NCBI RefSeq assembly: GCF_025144145.1
Contig: NZ_CP083546.1
Span: 3,054,501 to 3,118,500, forward strand
Reading direction: 5' to 3'
Origin: Leisingera sp. M658
Lineage (GTDB): Bacteria > Pseudomonadota > Alphaproteobacteria > Rhodobacterales > Rhodobacteraceae
Length of the DNA: 64,000 bases
Under the pieces are notes generated by a model. It did no database searches, was not told the origin of the DNA, and saw only the letters and a program-made list of their open reading frames with translations. Shown one piece after another: positions 1 to 6,719 of this stretch; the stretch's first letter is position 1, and each line of letters opens with the position of its first letter. The position numbers were made by a program, and so were the translations under genes.

Positions 1-453
1 GGCTGCGGGTTGCGGATCTCAGAAGCACTGAACCTGACGGGCTCCGACGCGCCGCTGCCGCCGGTGCTGCGTATTCTGGGCAAGGGTAAAAAGGAGCGGA
101 TTGTGCCGGTTCTGCCAGCAGCGCGCGACTCGGTGGACCGCTACCTTGCGCTCTGCCCGCATCCGCAGGAGGCGCAAGCACCGCTGTTCCGCGGTGTGCG
201 GGGCGGGGCGCTGAACCCGCGCCAGATCCAAGGGGTGATGGCCCGGACCCGCGCCCAGCTGGGGCTGCCCGCGACGGCAACACCGCACGCGCTGCGCCAC
301 AGCTTTGCCACCCACCTGCTGGAGGCCGGCGGCGATTTGCGGGCCATTCAGGAGTTGCTGGGGCACGCGTCCCTGTCGACCACTCAGGCCTATACGGCGG
401 TGGATACCACGCATCTGATGGACGTCTACATGCGGACCCACCCAAAGGCATGA
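1..453 (+). CDS. xerC: Tyrosine recombinase XerC/XerD family, 3' part (5' end outside window)
   Basis: The frame is open from base 1 and reads GCGLRISEALNL, the box I region of tyrosine recombinases, so the gene begins upstream of the window. Catalytic residues of the family can be seen in order: Arg in GLRISE (bases 13-15), Lys in the GKGKKER beta-hairpin, HALRH (His-x-x-Arg), LLGHAS (second His) and the nucleophile Tyr in TTQAYT. About 150 C-terminal codons are present, i.e. about half of a usual 300-residue Xer protein. The family resolves chromosome dimers at dif sites together with FtsK. XerC rather than XerD is inferred from the GCGLRISE and TTQAYT context; a phage-type integrase is less likely because the protein ends normally and no phage genes follow. 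Confidence 0.85.
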   Translation, partial: GCGLRISEALNLTGSDAPLPPVLRILGKGKKERIVPVLPAARDSVDRYLALCPHPQEAQAPLFRGVRGGALNPRQIQGVMARTRAQLGLPATATPHALRHSFATHLLEAGGDLRAIQELLGHASLSTTQAYTAVDTTHLMDVYMRTHPKA

Positions 454-504
454 CTTGACCCCAGGTCCTGGCTGGGTTTTGCTGAAGCCAGGGAGGCCTG
501 CCGA

Positions 505-732
505 ATGTCTGCAACTGACCCTGAAAAACCCGTCCTGACCAGTGTTCTTACCTGCCCTGCTTGCGGGCATGAGGCCGCAGAAGAGATGCCGCAAGACGCC
601 TGCCAATGGTTTCATGAATGCCCGGCCTGCAGCGCCCTGCTGCGGCCAAAACATGGGGATTGCTGCGTTTTCTGCTCCTATGGCAGCATCCCCTGCCCGC
701 CGGTACAGACAGGCAGAAACTGCTGCGGCTAG
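505..732 (+). CDS. Small cysteine-rich GDCCVxC-domain protein
   Basis: A 75-residue protein with a ribosome-binding site GGGAGG 8 bases before the ATG, 51 bp after the xerC stop. The N-terminal half has two CxxC pairs (CPAC at about residue 17 and 39) that could bind zinc. The C-terminal part holds GDCCVFCSYGSIPCPP, the signature of the GDCCVxC family, which in other bacteria is sometimes a selenoprotein; here all positions are ordinary Cys codons. The role of the family is not known; a metal-binding or redox role is inferred only from the cysteines. No signal peptide or membrane segment is seen. Confidence 0.8.
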   Translation: MSATDPEKPVLTSVLTCPACGHEAAEEMPQDACQWFHECPACSALLRPKHGDCCVFCSYGSIPCPPVQTGRNCCG

Positions 733-846
733 CGCGGCCGCGCATGTGCATTCGCTAAAATGCGCTCTATTTTCACGGCGGCGGGAAAGCTGCTGTTAAG
801 GCGCCGCGGGCTTGATGGCAGAAACCGATCCAGAAAGGATTCTGCT

Positions 847-1059
847 ATGACCTGTAACGGCTATTCAGCCTTGTTTGCCGATGGCGCCCCTGCGGCCCCT
901 GCCCCGCCGCCCGGGACGCACCCCTGGGAGCGGGCACGCGATATACCTTCCAAAGCCCCCTTTTCCTCGCCTGACATTACAGCGCCTGCCCCCTTTGGCC
1001 AGCGCATGGCCCGCATCCAGTTCTCCAACGGTACGGATTTCCGCCCAAAGCTGCATTGA
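847..1059 (+). CDS. Possible small protein of unknown function
   Basis: A 70-codon frame with an AAAGGA ribosome-binding-like site about 8 bases before ATG. Its stop TGA directly abuts an ATG at 1060 that is in frame with pcs. The product is rich in Pro and Ala in its first half and has no motif I recognise. It fills most of the otherwise gene-free stretch 733-1098, in which I see nothing else. It could equally be the untranslated leader of pcs. Low confidence. Confidence 0.2.
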   Translation: MTCNGYSALFADGAPAAPAPPPGTHPWERARDIPSKAPFSSPDITAPAPFGQRMARIQFSNGTDFRPKLH

Positions 1060-1098
1060 ATGCTTGCGGGATTCGGCCAAATTCGCCATCAGGGGCGC

Positions 1099-1809
1099 AT
1101 GACACCTCAGATCCGCGCCCTCTCCGTTCATCTGCTGACTGCAACCGGTGCCGTGTTCGCCATGCTGGCGATGCTGGCAGCGGCGGACGGCAAGTGGAGC
1201 CTGATGTTTGTCTGGCTGGTGATTGCATTTGCCGTTGACGGCGTCGACGGCCCGCTGGCCCGGCATTACCATGTCAAACGCTACTCGCCGGAATTCGACG
1301 GGGTGCTGCTGGATCTGATCATCGACTACCTGACCTATGTTTTCATTCCGGCCTTTGCGCTGTTCCAATCGGGATTGATGGCAGGCTGGACCGGCTGGTT
1401 TGCAATCATCGTCATCACCTTTGGCAGCGCGATGTATTTTGCTGACACAAGAATGAAGACCAAGGACAATTCCTTTGCCGGCTTTCCCGGCTGCTGGAAT
1501 ATGCTGGTGCTGGTGATCTTTGCGCTGGAGCCGAGCCATTGGACCATCCTGGTGCTGGTGACCCTGCTGTCCGCCGCTATGTTCCTGCCGCTGAAGTTCA
1601 TTCACCCGGTGCGCACCGCGCGCTGGCGCAAGGTGTCATTGCCCATGGCGCTCGCCTGGACCTTCTTTGCCGGCTGGGCCGCCTGGGTTGATTTCCACCC
1701 CGCCAGCTGGGCGCATTGGGGGTTGGTGGTGACGTCGGTCTACCTGCTGTTTGTCGGCATTGCCCAGCAGATCGCGCCGGAACGGCGGCGCAAATCCACA
1801 GCGGTTTGA
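1099..1809 (+). CDS. pcs: Phosphatidylcholine synthase (CDP-alcohol phosphatidyltransferase)
   Basis: An integral membrane enzyme of 236 residues expected to condense CDP-diacylglycerol with choline to give phosphatidylcholine and CMP, the one-step pathway of many alphaproteobacteria. The CDP-alcohol phosphotransferase motif is visible as DGVDGPLAR followed by FDGVLLDLIIDY, which fits D-G-x2-A-R-x8-9-G-x3-D-x3-D with all acidic residues. Several hydrophobic segments follow. The frame is open back to 1060, but ATG 1099 (MTPQIRAL, AGGGG about 5 bases upstream) is preferred because the extra 13 residues look like leader; 1060 remains possible. It is followed by a convergent ogt gene and a hairpin repeat. 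Confidence 0.88.
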   Translation: MTPQIRALSVHLLTATGAVFAMLAMLAAADGKWSLMFVWLVIAFAVDGVDGPLARHYHVKRYSPEFDGVLLDLIIDYLTYVFIPAFALFQSGLMAGWTGWFAIIVITFGSAMYFADTRMKTKDNSFAGFPGCWNMLVLVIFALEPSHWTILVLVTLLSAAMFLPLKFIHPVRTARWRKVSLPMALAWTFFAGWAAWVDFHPASWAHWGLVVTSVYLLFVGIAQQIAPERRRKSTAV

Positions 1810-1821
1810 TGCGTAGCTGAC

Positions 1822-1889
1822 AGAGGGGCGCTGCCCCTCTGCGTCCCTGGCAGGATGCATTCACCCCGGGATACTTCCAGCCAGAAGAA
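1822..1889. repeat. Intergenic hairpin plus 30-bp tail, family 2 copy 1
   Basis: A perfect 8-bp stem AGAGGGGC/GCCCCTCT with a 3-base loop (1822-1840) is followed 20 bases later by TTCACCCCGGGATACTTC and then CAGCCAGAAGAA (1860-1889). The same hairpin-plus-tail arrangement recurs at 33490-33550, where 26 of the 30 tail bases are identical. Both copies lie between convergent genes (here pcs and ogt), so the hairpin may act as a two-way terminator; the conserved tail is not explained by termination. Confidence 0.65.
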
Positions 1890-1921
1890 GCTGCAGCAGC
1901 GCTGCAGGCTGGACCCTGCGT

Positions 1922-2374
1922 TCAGATCAGCAGGCCCGCAGCGCCTTCATGTTTCAAAAGCGCGACTTTGGTTTCGACCCCGCCCTGGCCCGAAAAGCCG
2001 CCCAGTCCCGTGGCGCTCAGCACCCGGTGGCAGGGAATGATCACCGGGATCGGATTGGCGCCGCAAGCATTGCCAACCGGCTGCGGCGGGGCGCCGAGAT
2101 CCTTGGCGATTTCTCCATAAGTGCGGGTTTCGCCAAGCGGGATTGCCAGCATCGCATCACAGACCGCGCGCTGAAAGTCCGAGCCCTCTACAAACAGCGG
2201 CAAATCGAAGGCCGTCAGTTCACCGGAAAAGTAGGCACGCAACTGTGCCAGCGCGCGGTCCAAAAGCGCCGACTGCCCGTCCGCCTGAGCTGACCAGGCA
2301 AGGCGCACAATGGCGCCGTCCCGCTCTGTCACGCTGAGCGCACCCACGGGTGTATCAAGGCTCGCTGAAATCAT
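1922..2374 (-). CDS. ogt: Methylated-DNA--protein-cysteine methyltransferase
   Basis: A 150-residue repair protein that takes the methyl group from O6-methylguanine onto its own cysteine. The active site is seen as IIPCHRVL, preceded by the helix-turn-helix part TYGEIAKDLG and NACGANPIP, all typical of the family. There is an N-terminal ribonuclease-H-like half (residues 1-65) but no Ada regulatory domain. The frame is open further upstream, but the start at 2374 has GGGGAGGA about 4 bases before ATG and gives the usual length. It converges with pcs. Confidence 0.92.
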   Translation of the reverse strand: MISASLDTPVGALSVTERDGAIVRLAWSAQADGQSALLDRALAQLRAYFSGELTAFDLPLFVEGSDFQRAVCDAMLAIPLGETRTYGEIAKDLGAPPQPVGNACGANPIPVIIPCHRVLSATGLGGFSGQGGVETKVALLKHEGAAGLLI

Positions 2375-2475
2375 GGGTCCTCCCCGGAGCGTCTTCTGCC
2401 TGTGCATCTTCTGCAGGAATGGCATCAGAGGCAAGGGCGTCTCCGACCGGCTGGCCGCACCCCCGCAGCACCGCA

Positions 2476-2500
2476 TTAACACCATGTTAACCAGTGTTAA
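2476..2500 (+). promoter_or_regulatory. CtrA-type box upstream of the 2570 gene
   Basis: TTAA (2476-2479), seven bases, TTAA (2487-2490): the full TTAA-N7-TTAA site bound by the cell-cycle regulator CtrA in Caulobacter. A third TTAA follows after six more bases (2497-2500). It lies about 80 bp before the ATG at 2570. CtrA binding is inferred from the motif and from three similar boxes nearby. Confidence 0.65.
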
Positions 2501-2569
2501 GGTTTCGCCGCCACATTGCATCAAATTATAATAAAGTGAGCATCAAGAACGATCCTAAAGGTCAGCAAG

Positions 2570-2956
2570 ATGATTACTGCAGTTTCCAGCACCGCCAGTC
2601 TGTACAACAGCATGAAACAGATGCAGGCCGCCTATCAGCGCCAGCCCGCAGTCGCGCAAGCAGGCGGCCAGCCGGCGGATGCACCGCTGATCGAGGGCAC
2701 TGCCCAAGGGCTCGCCCGGGCCGCGGCCCGGGAACAGGCGCTGAGCGGTGAACGGCCGGATGCCCTGACAGCCCAGTACGTCGGCCCTGCCCGCGCAGCA
2801 GCCCGCACCGCGGCGCTGGACCTCAGGCAGATGAATGGTATCGACATGGCCGCCTATTTCCTGGATCTGGCCAGCGGCTGCCAGGCCGGCCCCAAGCCGG
2901 TCAGTGCCCTGGAGGCGGAAAACCAGTATGCCAAAGCCCGGCGCATCACCGGCTGA
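2570..2956 (+). CDS. Small protein of unknown function, putative CtrA target
   Basis: A 128-residue protein, MITAVSSTASLYNSMKQMQ at the start, mostly helical by composition (Ala, Gln, Arg and Leu rich), with no signal peptide, membrane segment or known motif. A weak Shine-Dalgarno (AAGGTCAGC) precedes the ATG. Pointing to a real gene are the CtrA-type box 80 bp upstream, normal codon use and a second CtrA-type box just after its stop. Short helical proteins next to CtrA boxes in roseobacters are often motility- or cell-cycle-linked, but I cannot assign a function. Confidence 0.65.
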   Translation: MITAVSSTASLYNSMKQMQAAYQRQPAVAQAGGQPADAPLIEGTAQGLARAAAREQALSGERPDALTAQYVGPARAAARTAALDLRQMNGIDMAAYFLDLASGCQAGPKPVSALEAENQYAKARRITG

Positions 2957-2985
2957 TCCACTCTCCCGACGCGCTGCGGACTGCA

Positions 2986-3014
2986 TTAACCCGCTGTTAA
3001 ACACGCTATGTTAA
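2986..3014 (+). promoter_or_regulatory. CtrA-type box upstream of the 3060 reading frame
   Basis: TTAA (2986-2989), seven bases, TTAA (2997-3000), with another TTAA at 3011-3014. It lies 30 bp after the stop of the 2570 gene and 60 bp before the ATG at 3060. The arrangement (full box plus extra half site downstream) matches the box at 2476-2500. Confidence 0.65.
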
Positions 3015-3059
3015 CTTTTCTGCAAGACCGGTTCTCAGCCACCGCGAAGGTTCCGCTCA

Positions 3060-3467
3060 ATGTTTATACCAGTATCAGGACGGGTTAATCCTGCCAAACC
3101 GAACCGCGGTCTTTTGACCGCCCGCCCGGTTGTCCGCTCGGACGATCCGGAGCGCAGCGAATCTGCCAGCACCAGTCCGCGTGAGCGGCACCCGGACGGC
3201 CATTCGCAAGATCCGCCCGGCGATCAGGGCAGCCGCCGTATCCGGGCGGGAGGAAACCAGCGCGATACAGACCGGATACCGGCCCTGTTTCAGGAAAACG
3301 ACGTTCTGGCTGCCCATCTGCTGCTGCAACGTGCGGGGCAAGACCCGCATCCCGAGGCGGGATCCGAAGCTGCTTATCATGGCTATGAGGCCGCCAGGTC
3401 CGTGTCGGCATGGCGGCCTGAAATTACTGCAGCTGAGCCCAGAACAGTTCCAGATGGCGTGACATGA
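3060..3467 (+). CDS. Hypothetical protein behind a CtrA-type box
   Basis: A 135-codon frame with GAAGG nine bases before ATG and a CtrA-type box 60 bp upstream. The N-terminal two thirds is polar and probably disordered (many Arg, Asp, Ser). Residues about 72-95 (IPALFQENDVLAAHLLLQRA) could form an amphipathic helix, and this part looks more protein-like than the other frames. Its last 44 bases overlap the 3' end of the convergent LysM gene. Other frames are open here too, so the call depends on the promoter element and ribosome-binding site. No function can be given. Confidence 0.4.
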   Translation: MFIPVSGRVNPAKPNRGLLTARPVVRSDDPERSESASTSPRERHPDGHSQDPPGDQGSRRIRAGGNQRDTDRIPALFQENDVLAAHLLLQRAGQDPHPEAGSEAAYHGYEAARSVSAWRPEITAAEPRTVPDGVT

Positions 3468-4449
3468 TTTCCTCGAAGCGGCCGCTGTCACGGAGCTTTT
3501 TCAGGCCTGCGTTGATCCGGTACAGATGCGACGTGCCGCGCCAGTGACGCTTGGAAATCACCACGTGCAAGCCCTCTTCGGACAGCGGTTTTTCCAGCGG
3601 CAGCACAGTGTCGCGCAGACCTTCCCGGACAATCGTGCTGGCGCCCAGGAACAGGTTCACCGCCACCGCATCCACCTGCCCCTCGGACACCATGCGGAAA
3701 CAGTCGGCCGGTGATTGCGGCTGCACCAGGGTGATCTTGCCGTCATCCAGCCAGCGGCGCCCCTGCCGGTTCAAATCGTGGGTGAAATAGCCTTTGGGAC
3801 GGCACAGGGTCTTGCCCTCGATATCCTTGTCGTCTGCATAGGCGAACTGATCCTCAACCCGCACAAACAGCATGATTGGCAGCGCCATCACCGGTTCGGA
3901 AAAGTGAAAGTTCACGCAGCGCTCGTTGTCCGGCTCTGCCGCGCAATCGGGCTTGAACCAAGGGAAGCCCATATCGAACTCCTTTTGGTCCAGCATCGGA
4001 AACAGATGCTTGGACCAGTCGTCCTCCCAGTTGATCGCATAAGACACCGGCGAAGGCGCCAGTTCCAGCGCCGCATTGACCAGCTCGGTCACCATGCCCT
4101 GGCCCGGCAGCCCGCGGTCGGTAAAGGGCGCATAGCCGCCGCCGGTCAGCAGCGTCATCTCTGCCTCCTGCCTGCGCAGCGGGGTGGCGTCCGGGGCGGT
4201 CGCCTGTTTGATGCAGGGGATCTGCAGTTTGCGGCCCGGCACCACCGACGATCCTACAAGAACATCCTGGTTGCGGTAGTAAATCATGGTCCAGCGTTCG
4301 CGGTCGCCGTAATGGGTCTCGGCGATCGAAAACAGGTTGTCCCCCGGCTGCACGACATAATCCACATCGCAGATCGCCAGGGCCGCCGAGGGCAGCAGCC
4401 CCAGCAGCGCGCCTAAGCCCAGCAAGCGGCGGCAGAAGCTGTTCAGCAT
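3424..4449 (-). CDS. LysM plus solute-binding (SBP_bac_3-like) periplasmic protein, paralogue B
   Basis: A 341-residue exported protein. Residues 1-25 form a signal peptide ending PSAALA. A LysM repeat follows (VVQPGDNLFSIAETHYGDRE, about residues 32-75), a fold that binds peptidoglycan. The remainder resembles family 3 solute-binding proteins (YAPFTDRGLPGQGMVTELV, DMGFPWFKPDC, GRRWLDDGKI). ATG 4449 is chosen over an upstream TTG because GAGGGGGA precedes it and the signal peptide begins there. It starts 11 bp after the stop of its paralogue at 4461-5540 and shares with it the motif GFPW-x-KPDC plus two further cysteines. The combination suggests a wall-anchored periplasmic sensor or binding protein rather than an ABC transporter subunit, since no permease is nearby. 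Confidence 0.75.
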   Translation of the reverse strand: MLNSFCRRLLGLGALLGLLPSAALAICDVDYVVQPGDNLFSIAETHYGDRERWTMIYYRNQDVLVGSSVVPGRKLQIPCIKQATAPDATPLRRQEAEMTLLTGGGYAPFTDRGLPGQGMVTELVNAALELAPSPVSYAINWEDDWSKHLFPMLDQKEFDMGFPWFKPDCAAEPDNERCVNFHFSEPVMALPIMLFVRVEDQFAYADDKDIEGKTLCRPKGYFTHDLNRQGRRWLDDGKITLVQPQSPADCFRMVSEGQVDAVAVNLFLGASTIVREGLRDTVLPLEKPLSEEGLHVVISKRHWRGTSHLYRINAGLKKLRDSGRFEEIMSRHLELFWAQLQ

Positions 4450-4460
4450 GCTCTTCCCCC

Positions 4461-5540
4461 TCAAAATCCGGCCCAGACCCGGGCCATGTGGTCTTCGATG
4501 ATCGCCTGATAGGTGCCGTCCTCGCGGATACCCTGCAGCGACGCGTTGACCATCTGCATCAGCTGCTTTGCCTGGGGGTGGGTCTTGTGGACGATCACGT
4601 GCAGCGCCTGGATCGAGATCGGTTCGGGCACCGCGTCAAAGCGGTCCGACAGGCCCAGCTCCTTGATCTGCGCGCGGCCGGTGAATTCGTTCATTACGAC
4701 CGCATCCGCCTTGCCCGCCAGCACCATCTCGTAGCATTCGGCTGTGGTCAGCGGTTGCACCACCTCAACCTTGCCGTCGCGCAGCCAGTGGCGGCCCTGC
4801 TGTTCGAACAGATAGGTCTCATAGCCCTGCGGGCGGCAGAATGTCTTGCCGAACAGGTCTTCGTCCTTGGTGAAGGTCAGGGGCCGCGCCTTGTCGGTGA
4901 ACATCAGCACCAGCACTTCGAACAGCGGGTCCGAGAACAGGAAGTTCTTGCAGCGCGGTTCTTCGGGGTTGTTTCCGCAATCCGGCTTGTACCAGGGGAA
5001 GCCCGCGTCCAGCAGCGCATTGGACAGCAGCGGCTCTTCATGCGCCGTCCACAGGTCGACCCAATGAACGGCGTATCCCTGCTCAGGATTGGCATGGCGC
5101 ATTGCCGCGTTCAGCACGTCGGTCATCATGCCGCCGTTGTGCAGGTCCTTGCCGGTAAAGGGGGCAAAGTCATCCGCAGTCAGCAGGTTGATGCGGTGTC
5201 GCACCTCGGCGCTGCCTGAGGCGATCTGCACCGGTTTGGCAGCCACAGGCACGCTGGCAGAGATTTCCTTGCCGCCTTCCAGACCTAGGGGCAGGCCCTC
5301 AAGACAGGCCAGCGACAGCTTCATGCCGACGCGCAGGGCACTGGGCTTGGGGCCAATGGTATCAATGTTGCGGCTGTGGATCGCGCTCCATTTGCCCGCA
5401 TCCTTATACAGCTTGTCAGCGATCACCGACAGGCTGTCGCCCGGCTGCACGGAATAGACTCCGCCGCAAGTCTCAGCCGCAGCAGAATTGGCTGCAAAGG
5501 CAAACAGGCCCATAGCAGCGGCTGCAATGTATGTCTTCAT
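4461..5540 (-). CDS. LysM plus solute-binding (SBP_bac_3-like) periplasmic protein, paralogue A
   Basis: A 359-residue exported protein with signal peptide MKTYIAAAAMGLFAFAANSA, a LysM repeat (YSVQPGDSLSVIADKLYKDA, roughly residues 27-70) and a solute-binding domain (FAPFTGKDLHNGGMMTDVLN, DAGFPWYKPDC, GRHWLRDGKVEVV). The start at 5540 has GGGGGGACT immediately before ATG; the longer open frame upstream is discarded. Middle gene of a three-gene minus-strand operon (5691-6485, this gene, 3424-4449). The two LysM genes are clear tandem paralogues. Likely controlled by the CtrA-type box at 6545-6559. Ligand unknown. Confidence 0.75.
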   Translation of the reverse strand: MKTYIAAAAMGLFAFAANSAAAETCGGVYSVQPGDSLSVIADKLYKDAGKWSAIHSRNIDTIGPKPSALRVGMKLSLACLEGLPLGLEGGKEISASVPVAAKPVQIASGSAEVRHRINLLTADDFAPFTGKDLHNGGMMTDVLNAAMRHANPEQGYAVHWVDLWTAHEEPLLSNALLDAGFPWYKPDCGNNPEEPRCKNFLFSDPLFEVLVLMFTDKARPLTFTKDEDLFGKTFCRPQGYETYLFEQQGRHWLRDGKVEVVQPLTTAECYEMVLAGKADAVVMNEFTGRAQIKELGLSDRFDAVPEPISIQALHVIVHKTHPQAKQLMQMVNASLQGIREDGTYQAIIEDHMARVWAGF

Positions 5541-5690
5541 AGTCCCCCCGGGAAATAGTCTGCACCGCAGCCGGTTCCGGTCTGCAGCGCCCGTCGTTCT
5601 GGTTGTTATGAGAGGTCCCCGGCCTGCACCGGCAGCGCGCCCAAGGGGCAAACGGGAACGGCCCCGGCGCAGCCGCCGGAGCAAAAAAAA

Positions 5691-6485
5691 TCAGTTGCCG
5701 ACAAACAGGGCCAGCAGCGTCGCCGTATCAACCCGCCCGTCAGCCCCGATCAGGCTGGCGGGCACGGTGATTTCCTTGCGCTCATAAGCGCCGTTCACCA
5801 GCTGGTCGATATAGGCTTCGGACTGGCCCTGGGCCGCGGCGGTCAGCACCATCTTGTAGAGCGCAGTTCCTGCCGCCGGGGCCGCAGCTGCCGCCTGGTT
5901 CAGGCTTTCCGGATTTGCCTGCTTGCTGCGCAGCGCGGCCAGGGTTCCGGCAGTGATGCGGGCGACCATGGCGTCTTCGCCGCCGGTACCGTCCTTCTGC
6001 AGCCCCCCCGCCGCAGCGGCACCGGCCGGCTGCACGCTACCGGCAGAGGGCTCCGCTTCTGCCGCCGCTTGCAGGCTGGCCTGCTCAGCTGTTTCTACCG
6101 GGGTTCCGCCGCTGAATTGGAAATACAAAAGCATCGCCGCCGCCACCGCCAGGCCGGCTGCCGCAAGGCCCAGCTTTGGCAGCGCACTGCCACCGTTCGC
6201 GGGAACCGGTGCAAAGGGCTGCGGGCCTGGCACAACTTTCTGTTGATCCGCCGCGGCACTGGCAGGTTTCGCCGTCTTGGCGGAATTGGCCGTTTTGACA
6301 GCAGCGGTTTTGGGCGCGGCAGGCTTTGCAATTGCTGCCGCGGGTTCCGGCTTTGGCCCGGAGCTGTCCGCGACCAGCCCGATTTTCATATTCTTTGGGG
6401 CCGATACCCCGTCAATCCGGATAGATGCACTGCGCGGCTTGCCCGGCTCACCCGCCGGTTGCGCGTCCGCTTTCCGCTTCAGCAT
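5691..6485 (-). CDS. Single-pass membrane protein of unknown function heading the LysM operon
   Basis: A 264-residue protein. Residues 1-100 are a polar, Ala/Lys/Pro-rich cytoplasmic tail, residues about 105-125 a membrane helix (GLAAAGLAVAAAMLLYFQF), and the rest an Ala-rich periplasmic part ending in a short folded-looking stretch (TVPASLIGADGRVDTATLLA). Start ATG 6485 has GGGGGG nine bases upstream; the longer frame has no support. It lies 150 bp before the LysM paralogues on the same strand, with a CtrA-type box 60 bp upstream of its start. No known domain is recognised. Its topology would suit a periplasm-facing partner of the LysM proteins. Confidence 0.65.
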   Translation of the reverse strand: MLKRKADAQPAGEPGKPRSASIRIDGVSAPKNMKIGLVADSSGPKPEPAAAIAKPAAPKTAAVKTANSAKTAKPASAAADQQKVVPGPQPFAPVPANGGSALPKLGLAAAGLAVAAAMLLYFQFSGGTPVETAEQASLQAAAEAEPSAGSVQPAGAAAAGGLQKDGTGGEDAMVARITAGTLAALRSKQANPESLNQAAAAAPAAGTALYKMVLTAAAQGQSEAYIDQLVNGAYERKEITVPASLIGADGRVDTATLLALFVGN

Positions 6486-6544
6486 AATAAACTGCCCCCC
6501 TGCCCCATGCCATATTTTTAAGTCGGCTGAAAACCCACATGGAA

Positions 6545-6559
6545 TTAACGAATTCTTAA
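6545..6559 (-). promoter_or_regulatory. CtrA-type box upstream of the LysM operon
   Basis: TTAA-CGAATTC-TTAA, a perfect TTAA-N7-TTAA site, 60 bp upstream of the ATG at 6485 on the minus strand. The spacing to the start codon equals that at 2986-3000 and 11732-11746. Confidence 0.65.
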
Positions 6560-6654
6560 CCAATTGTAGAAAACCGGTCAACATCTAGAGGAATTCAATT
6601 TGCCAATACACAAGGCCGCACCCGGAAAAAGTGCAGGAAATCCCGCAACAATAG

Positions 6655-6690
6655 CGCAAAAATGATAACGCCCGGCAATTAAGCCGGGCG
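6655..6690 (-). terminator. Rho-independent terminator of ileS
   Basis: An 8-bp stem CGCCCGGC/GCCGGGCG with loop AATTAA at 6669-6690, just downstream of the ileS stop (minus strand). Read on the minus strand it is followed by GTTATCATTTTT, a U-rich tail. Confidence 0.65.
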
Positions 6691-6719
6691 CCACACACAA
6701 GCCAAAGCTGAAGGCCGGG

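Noticed and set aside
865-1605. 246-codon minus-strand frame over pcs
   Set aside because: Antisense to the CDP-alcohol transferase motif region; Gln/His/Arg-rich shadow.
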